A stretch of DNA of 6,349 bases from an uncultured Chitinophagaceae bacterium (GTDB lineage Bacteria; Bacteroidota; Bacteroidia; Chitinophagales; Chitinophagaceae): NCBI GenBank assembly GCA_937919945.1, contig CALESY010000089.1, positions 1-6,349 on the forward strand. The letters are read 5' to 3'. The notes below the pieces were generated by a model. That model was not told the DNA's origin, did not search any database, and saw nothing but the letters and a program-made list of their open reading frames with translations. Shown one piece after another: positions 1 to 4,830 of the stretch (position 1 is the first letter of the stretch; each line of letters starts with the position of its first letter). Both the position numbers and the translations under genes were made by a program.

Positions 1-245
1 TTTCTATTATTATTGTTATGGTATATAAAGTGTTGATATGGTAGTTTACAGCATAGTTGTACTCTTTCGCCTTTTTGTTAATTGTTTGATTTTCAATATG
101 TTGTAAGAAAATGCGTTTTTAAGTACATAAATATTCCATGGAATGGAATGGAATAAGGGGAATGGAATGCATGGGGAATATGCGCATAAAGCACACCATT
201 TGAGGCGGGGGCAATACCATGTAATGACTGTGCAACAAACCCGTG
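1..245. other. Non-coding flank downstream of the cvfB-like gene
   Basis: This stretch is AT-rich, especially in its first 130 bases, and every frame is broken by stops, so I see no gene or gene fragment in it. It lies beyond the 3' end of the minus-strand cvfB-like gene. No clear GC stem followed by a T-run is visible on the minus strand as a terminator for that gene, and no full TTG-N19-TAnnTTTG promoter is visible on either strand. The only structured part is the GGAAT repeat cluster listed separately. Confidence 0.6.
133..179. repeat. GGAAT short repeat cluster with a 12-bp palindrome
   Basis: The pentamer GGAAT occurs at 140-144, 145-149 and 150-154 in direct tandem, again at 159-163 and 164-168, and once more at 175-179. 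The inverted unit ATTCC at 133-137 makes a perfect 12-bp palindrome, ATTCCATGGAAT, at 133-144 with the first copies. The cluster lies about 70-110 bases past the stop codon of the cvfB-like gene. It may be a simple slippage-derived microsatellite, or part of a dispersed intergenic element; one copy cannot tell these apart. Confidence 0.7.
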
Positions 246-1082
246 CTATACTTCCATCAGCTTAATGCCTGTTTGGGTAAGCTCTACCTTGCGTTGTTTG
301 TAGAGTGCGCCCACCGTCATTTTAAACACTTTTTTACTGATGCCAAAGAATTCGTAAATCTCTTCGGGGTTGCTCTTATCGTGGTAGGGCAGGTAGCCAT
401 CGTTTTCAGCAAGCAGGCGCAATATTTTCTCTGCTTCAGTTTCCACTTTCTTATAGCCTGCTTCCCCCAGCGATACGTCTATCTTATTATCCTCTCGTAT
501 GGTTTTTATATAGCCTTTTTCCTTAGCCCCGTATTCCAGTTCGCGAAACACTTCGTTGTAGTGCAACACGCCCAAGTGCTGGTTGTTTATGATAACCTTA
601 TAGCCGATATCCGTTTTCTGGTAAACGAGTAAATCTACCTCTTGTTTTTCTTTTACGGTCAGTTCATCGTTGCTCAGGTAGCGTTCTACACGTTGTGTAG
701 CGGCTACGCGGCCTGTACGCTCATCTATGTACAGCTTCACAAGGTATTCGCCGCCAACAGCTATACGGGTAGTTTGTTGAGAAAGTGGCAAAAACACATC
801 TTTCATCAATCCCCAATCCAGAAAAGCACCTTGATTGTTGATGCTTACTACGGTCAGCAAGGCAATATCACCTGCTTTGGCAAGAGGCTTTTGTGTGGTG
901 GCTATCAATCTGTTTTCACCATCGTGGTACAGAAACACTTCCAGTTCATCATCGGGCTTAGCACCTTTGGGTACAAATCTTTTAGGCAATAGTATTTCAC
1001 CCGCTTCGCCACCGTCAAGGTACAGACCGAAGTCTACCTTTTTCACCACTTTCAATGTATTGTATTGCCCTACCTGTGCCAT
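246..1082 (-). CDS. cvfB: CvfB/YitL-like S1-domain RNA-binding protein
   Basis: This 278-residue protein matches the CvfB (YitL) family in length and layout. I read three consecutive S1/OB-type segments at about residues 5-62, 70-132 and 148-206. The second has the typical S1 strand pattern around QGAFLDWGLMKDVFLPL (84-100). A C-terminal winged-helix domain lies at about 213-275, with IYEFFGISKKVFKMTVGALYKQRK (242-265, shown here by position and ending in the conserved basic turn) as its core. Family members are cytoplasmic; in staphylococci CvfB binds RNA and affects virulence gene expression, but its exact role in Bacteroidota is unknown. The start is ATG, preceded by a TACATTTG promoter-like element about 20 bases upstream and no Shine-Dalgarno. 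It is the last of three co-directional genes, 33 bp after the DUF4260 gene, so it may be co-transcribed with it, have its own promoter, or both. The family call is firm; the biological role is not. Confidence 0.9.
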   Translation of the reverse strand: MAQVGQYNTLKVVKKVDFGLYLDGGEAGEILLPKRFVPKGAKPDDELEVFLYHDGENRLIATTQKPLAKAGDIALLTVVSINNQGAFLDWGLMKDVFLPLSQQTTRIAVGGEYLVKLYIDERTGRVAATQRVERYLSNDELTVKEKQEVDLLVYQKTDIGYKVIINNQHLGVLHYNEVFRELEYGAKEKGYIKTIREDNKIDVSLGEAGYKKVETEAEKILRLLAENDGYLPYHDKSNPEEIYEFFGISKKVFKMTVGALYKQRKVELTQTGIKLMEV

Positions 1083-1101
1083 ATATTGTATAAACAGGGT
1101 G

Positions 1102-1109
1102 CAAATGTA
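1102..1109 (-). promoter_or_regulatory. Candidate -7 promoter element for the cvfB-like gene
   Basis: On the minus strand this reads TACATTTG, an exact match to the Bacteroidota -7 consensus TAnnTTTG. It lies in the 33-bp gap before the ATG at 1082 and would give a leader of roughly 15 nt. I find no TTG at the expected -33 position, which falls inside the end of the DUF4260 gene, so this is a half-supported promoter. Confidence 0.4.
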
Positions 1110-1115
1110 ACCTTA

Positions 1116-1481
1116 TTATGCTTTCTTTTTACCGATACTGCCCAAGTGGGTATCGTTAAAGCCCGTTAAGTATTTCAGCCCATACCCCATTATACGGTCG
1201 AAAGATGCGTGGCTGAATAATAGCAGCCCTGTCAGCAGCAGGTATTGGTTATGTGCAGCATATCCCAATCCTATTATAAGAATGGCTACGGCTTTGTGAT
1301 GAAACAGATTGTAAGTAAATGCTCCAACCTTATTGTTGATGATATAACCAAGCATACTGATATCGGGTGCAAAGAACAGTAATAAATAAATCCACCAGCC
1401 TAATTGGATATCAAGCATAGTAATCATAAAAATACCAATAGCCGTCATAGCTAATTCTTCGATGCGTAGTACATTTTTCAT
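1116..1481 (-). CDS. DUF4260 family small membrane protein
   Basis: This 121-residue protein is recognisable as DUF4260, a family of unknown function. Its conserved motifs are APDISMLGYI (38-47), YNLFHHK (57-63), HASFDRIMGYGLKY (91-104) and THLG near the C-terminus (111-114). Hydrophobic stretches at about 10-25, 30-48 and 64-92 suggest three or four inner-membrane segments, with the His and Asp residues of the motifs near segment ends. I chose the ATG at 1481, not the longer open frame starting with TTG at 1544, because family homology begins at MKNVLRIEEL and the longer frame would run through a regulatory palindrome. It is 59 bp downstream of the Crp/Fnr regulator gene on the same strand, and a perfect FNR-type box sits in that gap, so it is probably a target of that regulator. 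No biochemical function can be assigned. The conserved paired histidines could bind a metal or a redox group, but that is speculation. Confidence 0.88.
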   Translation of the reverse strand: MKNVLRIEELAMTAIGIFMITMLDIQLGWWIYLLLFFAPDISMLGYIINNKVGAFTYNLFHHKAVAILIIGLGYAAHNQYLLLTGLLLFSHASFDRIMGYGLKYLTGFNDTHLGSIGKKKA

Positions 1482-1500
1482 TGTTTGTAATTTTATAACA

Positions 1501-1508
1501 CAAAGGTC
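1501..1508 (-). promoter_or_regulatory. Candidate -7 promoter element for the DUF4260 gene
   Basis: The minus strand reads GACCTTTG, which matches TAnnTTTG except for the first base. It would place the transcription start near 1494-1497, some 13-16 nt before the ATG. No TTG is found at the expected -33 spacing. A degenerate core that lacks -33 is typical of promoters that need an activator, and the FNR-type box immediately upstream would supply one. The call rests on position and partial match only. Confidence 0.4.
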
Positions 1509-1530
1509 TGATGTAACTATGCGCGCCGAA

Positions 1531-1544
1531 TTGATAAAAATCAA
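1531..1544. promoter_or_regulatory. Perfect FNR-type operator TTGAT-N4-ATCAA
   Basis: The sequence TTGATAAAAATCAA is an exact match to the E. coli FNR consensus, with all ten specified bases present and perfect dyad symmetry. It covers the TGA stop codon of the Crp/Fnr regulator gene and is centred about 56 bases upstream of the DUF4260 ATG. Measured from a transcription start predicted from the -7-like element at 1501-1508, the centre falls near -41, where class II Crp/Fnr activators bind. The neighbouring regulator has the matching E..SR recognition-helix residues, so it is the most likely binder. Binding by another Crp/Fnr paralogue cannot be excluded. Confidence 0.65.
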
Positions 1545-2119
1545 GAATTTGAATCTATGCTTTTCTTTCTCAGCCTGCTGAGTGTTTCGGGTGTCATACC
1601 CAGCATCGATGCTAAGTATTGCAGCGGCACTTGGTTGAACAACTGTGCTTGTTGGCTATGCAGTTGGTGGTATCTTTCTTCTGCAGTCATAAACAGATGG
1701 CTGTTTACACGCTCTTCCAGTATCACAAAGCATTTTGCCAGAAACAACTTTTCCAGTTTATGCCATTCGGGTATATCATTGCCCAGTTTATCGTATGCTT
1801 CCTTTGATATGGTGTACAACTCGCAATCGGTTAGTGCCTGCAGATTCCAACGGGCAGGTGTGCTGAACACAAAGCTGGCAAGGTCTGTAGTAAAATAACC
1901 TGCTGTGCTTATCCACTGTGTTATTTCTTTATCTTCTTTGTGTGCATATATGCGTATCAGCCCGCTTTTTATAAAAGACATCTTGTTGCAATACCTGCCT
2001 TGTTTCAACAGGAAACTGCCTTTGTCAACTGTTTCATATGTAAATGCTGATGCTATTGCAGCCAGGTTTGATTCGCCTGCTTCAAAAAAATGCTGAATGT
2101 ATTGTTCTAATTCCGTCAC
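1541..2119 (-). CDS. Crp/Fnr family transcriptional regulator
   Basis: This 192-residue protein has the two-domain plan of short Bacteroidota Crp/Fnr regulators. An N-terminal cyclic-nucleotide-binding-like beta-barrel (about 15-110) includes the family signature around VDKGSFLLKQG (31-41) and SFIKSGLIRIY (48-58). A dimer helix follows at about 115-150, and a C-terminal helix-turn-helix at about 163-186. The recognition helix TPETLSRLR has Glu178, Ser181 and Arg182, the E..SR arrangement FNR uses to read TTGAT half-sites. Only three cysteines are present (44, 99, 130), without FNR's N-terminal cluster, so an oxygen-sensing 4Fe-4S centre is not supported. The arginine-serine phosphate-binding motif of cAMP-binding CRP is also not evident, so the effector is unknown. 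The start is GTG: the in-frame codons upstream reach a TAG within four codons and include no ATG. The gene is divergent from the AlkC-type gene and precedes the DUF4260 gene. Confidence 0.88.
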   Translation of the reverse strand: MTELEQYIQHFFEAGESNLAAIASAFTYETVDKGSFLLKQGRYCNKMSFIKSGLIRIYAHKEDKEITQWISTAGYFTTDLASFVFSTPARWNLQALTDCELYTISKEAYDKLGNDIPEWHKLEKLFLAKCFVILEERVNSHLFMTAEERYHQLHSQQAQLFNQVPLQYLASMLGMTPETLSRLRKKSIDSNS

Positions 2120-2123
2120 TATA

Positions 2124-2131
2124 CAAATCTA
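2124..2131 (-). promoter_or_regulatory. Candidate -7 promoter element for the Crp/Fnr gene
   Basis: The minus strand reads TAGATTTG, an exact TAnnTTTG match. It ends only four bases before the GTG start, so transcription would begin at or next to the start codon and the mRNA would be leaderless or nearly so. No TTG is seen at the -33 position. It abuts a similar element facing the other way (2132-2139). Confidence 0.4.
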
Positions 2132-2139
2132 TACATTTC
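2132..2139 (+). promoter_or_regulatory. Weak candidate -7 element for the AlkC-type gene
   Basis: TACATTTC matches TAnnTTTG except for the last base. It would start transcription near 2143, about 24 nt before the ATG at 2167. The nearest upstream TTG (2102-2104) is 27 bases away, longer than the usual spacing of about 19. It is offered only because it lies in the 47-bp divergent gap where this gene's promoter must largely be. Confidence 0.25.
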
Positions 2140-2166
2140 TTAGCCCTATATCCTTATTATTGCATC

Positions 2167-3282
2167 ATGGCTACCGAACTGCAACCATTCAAAGAGTTTT
2201 TCTCTCGCCAATCTGTTGGCAAGTTGGGCGATTACATCCTGAAAGTATATCCACCATTTAAAAAACAAGCATTTGAGAAGCAGGTTTTTGATAAGGCATG
2301 GAATGATAAAGAGCTCAAAGAGCGTATGCGTCATATTACCCACATGCTGAACAACCACTTGCCACAAGATTTTAAAAAGAGCAGTAAAGTGTTGACAGAT
2401 TGTGTGTTGCACATGCGCAAAGAGGGCATAGAATCTTTGGGTATAGAATACCTGTCGTTGCCCGACTATATTGAGGTGTATGGAATAGATGATTATGCAT
2501 CTTCTGTAAAAGCTATTGAAATCATCACCCAGTTTATCAGTTGTGAATTTGCAGTTCGCCCTTTCATCATCAAGCATGGTGATAAGATGTTACGGCAAAT
2601 GATAGAATGGGGTAGCCATCACAATCATAAGGTAAGGCGTCTGGCATCAGAAGGTTGCCGTCCGCGCTTGCCTTGGGCTATGGCGTTGCCTGCTCTTAAG
2701 AAAGACCCATCGCCGATATTGCCATTGCTGGAAAAGTTGAAAGACGATGCACATGAATGGGTGCGGCTGAGCGTAGCCAATAACCTGAATGATATTTCTA
2801 AAGACAATCCGGAAATAATTTTAAAGCTATTTAAAAAATGGCATGGTAAAAGCAAAGAAGCGGATTGGGTTATAAAACACGCGTCACGTACATTGTTGAA
2901 ACAAGGTAACACAGATTTGATGTCTTTGTTCGGGTTTAAAGACGATGGTACTGCAAAGCACTCCAAATTCACAGTAGATACACCTAAAGTAAAAAATGGC
3001 GGCGACCTTAGGTTTTCATTCACAATTTGCAATACAAGTAAAAAAACACAGATGATAAGGGTAGAGTATGCCATGTATTATCTGCGTGCCAATGGCAGCC
3101 ATTCTCGTAAGGTGTTTAAGATCAGCGAACGGGAATACCAGCCAGGGGAGGAGATTGCCACTACCCGTAAGCAAAGTTTCCGCCCTATTACTACCCGGAT
3201 ATACTACGCAGGTAAGCAGAAAGTGGCTTTGGTTATAAACGGTAAAGAAGTAGCTGAAGCGGCGTTTGAACTGCTGAAATAA
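2167..3282 (+). CDS. alkC: AlkC-type DNA alkylation-repair glycosylase with Ig-like C-terminal domain
   Basis: This 371-residue cytoplasmic protein belongs to the HEAT-like-repeat DNA glycosylases, which excise alkylated bases such as 3-methyladenine as the first step of base excision repair. The helical repeat part spans about 1-260. It has the motifs EFAVRPFI (127-134), VRRLASEGCRPRLPWA (156-171), VRLSVANNLNDISKDNP (199-215) and IKHASRTLLK (236-245), which I recognise as AlkC-like more than AlkD-like. From about 265 to the end the sequence becomes beta-rich, with VDTPKVKNGGDLRFSFTI (270-287) and an NGKEV hairpin near the end. This looks like the Ig-like domain known from some AlkC proteins such as that of Pseudomonas mandelii. 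The ATG at 2167 was chosen because homology starts at MATELQPFKEFF; an upstream in-frame extension would run into the divergent regulator gene and shows no family likeness. It stands alone on the plus strand, ending about 50 bp before pyrR, which has its own promoter. Substrate range is inferred from the family. Confidence 0.9.
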   Translation: MATELQPFKEFFSRQSVGKLGDYILKVYPPFKKQAFEKQVFDKAWNDKELKERMRHITHMLNNHLPQDFKKSSKVLTDCVLHMRKEGIESLGIEYLSLPDYIEVYGIDDYASSVKAIEIITQFISCEFAVRPFIIKHGDKMLRQMIEWGSHHNHKVRRLASEGCRPRLPWAMALPALKKDPSPILPLLEKLKDDAHEWVRLSVANNLNDISKDNPEIILKLFKKWHGKSKEADWVIKHASRTLLKQGNTDLMSLFGFKDDGTAKHSKFTVDTPKVKNGGDLRFSFTICNTSKKTQMIRVEYAMYYLRANGSHSRKVFKISEREYQPGEEIATTRKQSFRPITTRIYYAGKQKVALVINGKEVAEAAFELLK

Positions 3283-3286
3283 GGTA

Positions 3287-3318
3287 TTTTGACTTTCAGC
3301 CGCAGAATGTTATTTTTG
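3287..3318 (+). promoter_or_regulatory. Promoter of pyrR-pyrB (Bacteroidota type)
   Basis: TTTTG at 3287-3291 supplies the -33 TTG, and TATTTTTG at 3311-3318 is an exact -7 TAnnTTTG. The 19-bp spacing between them is the usual one for the Bacteroidota primary sigma factor. This is the best promoter in the window. The predicted start near 3322-3324 leaves a leader of only about 12 nt before the TTG start codon of pyrR, with no room for an attenuator or a PyrR-binding hairpin. Confidence 0.7.
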
Positions 3319-3334
3319 CATAAATCACACACGT

Positions 3335-3862
3335 TTGAAGACCCTGCTTGATACAAAGCAATTAGACATTACACTGCAGCGGCTTACTCATCAACTGATT
3401 GAGAACCATACCCGATTTGAAGATACTGTATTGATAGGCATACAACCGCGCGGTGTTCTGTTATCAGACCGAATAGCAGCACTACTGAAAGGCATCACTA
3501 AGCAAAACATACCCTACGGCAAGTTAGATATTACTTTTTATAGAGATGATGTGCATCAGGGCAATGATATGCATGTACCCTCTCAAACGGATATACCCTT
3601 CAGCATAGAAGATAAGAACGTGGTGCTGGTAGATGATGTACTGCATACAGGGCGCACCATACGCAGTGCTATGGATGCGTTGATAGACTATGGCAGGCCT
3701 AAAAGTGTAGAGCTGTTGGTACTGATAGACCGCCGCTTTAGCAGGGAGCTGCCTATTCAGCCAGACTATGTAGGGCAAACTGTAGATACCATCATCACAC
3801 AAAAAGTAAAAGTGTACTGGAAAGAGAAAGACAAGAAAGACGAAGTAGTGCTGATTGATTAA
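3335..3862 (+). CDS. pyrR: PyrR: pyrimidine operon regulator / uracil phosphoribosyltransferase
   Basis: This 175-residue protein is a type I phosphoribosyltransferase of the PyrR family, close to the usual length. The PRPP-binding loop is VLVDDVLHTGRT (97-108), with the paired acidic residues Asp100-Asp101. Other family motifs are LIGIQPRG (33-40), DITFYRDD (65-72) and LIDRRFSRELPIQPDYVG (130-147). PyrR proteins convert uracil and PRPP to UMP, and in Gram-positive bacteria they also bind pyr mRNA to cause attenuation when UMP is high. The start is TTG: the in-frame stretch back to the TGA at 3290-3292 contains no ATG or GTG, and homology to other Bacteroidota PyrR proteins begins here. It is co-directional with pyrB, 31 bp away, surely in one operon. 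Neither the short leader nor the A-rich gap before pyrB shows a PyrR-type binding hairpin, so RNA regulation at this locus is doubtful. Confidence 0.93.
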   Translation: MKTLLDTKQLDITLQRLTHQLIENHTRFEDTVLIGIQPRGVLLSDRIAALLKGITKQNIPYGKLDITFYRDDVHQGNDMHVPSQTDIPFSIEDKNVVLVDDVLHTGRTIRSAMDALIDYGRPKSVELLVLIDRRFSRELPIQPDYVGQTVDTIITQKVKVYWKEKDKKDEVVLID

Positions 3863-3893
3863 ATAAAACAAAAAGAATAAAGCAAAAATATAG

Positions 3894-4826
3894 ATGTCGC
3901 TATCTGTAAAACACTTGTTAGGAATTAAGGAACTGCAAACGGAGGATATACATACCATCTTCCGCACGGCAGATAATTTTAAACAGGTGCTGCAGCGACA
4001 GATAAAGAAAGTACCCGCCCTGCGCGATACGACAGTCGCTAATATCTTCTTTGAAAACTCTACCCGTACCCGCATATCTTTTGAACTGGCACAGAAAAGG
4101 CTCAGCGCAGATGTGGTTAACTTCTCTGCATCTGGTTCTTCCGTATCGAAAGGTGAGACGCTGATAGATACAGTGAATAATATACTGGCAATGAAAGTAG
4201 ATATGGTGGTGATGCGCCATAGTGCAAGCGGTGCTCCGTGGTTTCTTGCCAATCATATAGATGCCAGCATCATCAACGCGGGCGATGGTATAAATGAGCA
4301 CCCGACACAAGCACTACTTGATGCCTTTTCCATGCGCGAAAAACTAGGCAACCTGAAAGGTAAGCGCATAGCCATCATCGGCGACATCATGCACTCTCGT
4401 GTAGCACTCAGTAATATATATTGTCTCGGTAAACTGGGTGCGGAGGTAATGGTGGCTGGTCCGCCAACACTGATACCTAAGCATATTGAGGGCTTGGGTG
4501 TAAAAGTGGAACACGATGTGAAGAAAGCACTGCAATGGTGCGAGGTGGCCAACGTACTACGCATTCAGCTTGAACGCCAGCATAAACCACTGTTTTCAAC
4601 CCTCCGGGAGTATGCACTATACTATGGCGTAAATAAACAGATGCTGGATAGCCTGCAAAAAGAAATACTGATAATGCACCCAGGTCCCATCAACAGAGGG
4701 GTAGAGATAAACTCTGATGTAGCAGATAGCAAACAGTCTATCATTCTTGATCAGGTAGAAAACGGGGTTGCCATTCGCATGGCGGTTATTTATCTTCTAT
4801 CAGGTAAAACAGGCTTAGGCGAATAG
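3894..4826 (+). CDS. pyrB: Aspartate carbamoyltransferase catalytic subunit
   Basis: This 310-residue enzyme condenses carbamoyl phosphate with aspartate to give N-carbamoyl-aspartate, the committed step of de novo pyrimidine synthesis. The carbamoyl-phosphate loop FENSTRTR is at 53-60, with Ser56, Thr57, Arg58 and Thr59. Lys86 in SVSKGET is the loop lysine contributed by the neighbouring subunit. Arg108, His136 and Gln139 (HPTQALLD, 136-143), Arg169 (GDIMHSRVALSN) and HPGPINRGVEI (262-272) complete the active site. Length and motifs are intact. The ATG lies 31 bp after pyrR in an A-rich gap without a Shine-Dalgarno or terminator, so the two genes are co-transcribed. No regulatory subunit gene (pyrI) or dihydroorotase gene follows; the enzyme is probably an unregulated catalytic trimer, or pairs with a subunit encoded elsewhere. 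It ends 4 bp from the oppositely oriented glycosyltransferase gene. Confidence 0.97.
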   Translation: MSLSVKHLLGIKELQTEDIHTIFRTADNFKQVLQRQIKKVPALRDTTVANIFFENSTRTRISFELAQKRLSADVVNFSASGSSVSKGETLIDTVNNILAMKVDMVVMRHSASGAPWFLANHIDASIINAGDGINEHPTQALLDAFSMREKLGNLKGKRIAIIGDIMHSRVALSNIYCLGKLGAEVMVAGPPTLIPKHIEGLGVKVEHDVKKALQWCEVANVLRIQLERQHKPLFSTLREYALYYGVNKQMLDSLQKEILIMHPGPINRGVEINSDVADSKQSIILDQVENGVAIRMAVIYLLSGKTGLGE

Positions 4827-4830
4827 CTTT

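Noticed and set aside
243..1110. Plus-strand open frames opposite the cvfB-like gene
   Set aside because: Their translations are rich in Phe, Cys and Tyr without recognisable domains, as expected for antisense shadows of a well-supported minus-strand gene.
1482..1544. A longer N-terminus for the DUF4260 protein starting at TTG 1544
   Set aside because: The extra 21 residues show no family likeness, begin inside the FNR-type palindrome and overlap the regulator's stop codon. The ATG at 1481 starts exactly where family homology begins.
2044..2166. An extended AlkC-type reading frame beginning at 2044
   Set aside because: This extension overlaps the 5' end of the divergent regulator gene and its promoter region, and its residues do not resemble AlkC N-termini, which begin near MATELQPFKEFF.
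3524..4564. Minus-strand open frames opposite pyrR and pyrB
   Set aside because: They are antisense to two intact, clearly recognised enzymes and show no domain or promoter of their own.
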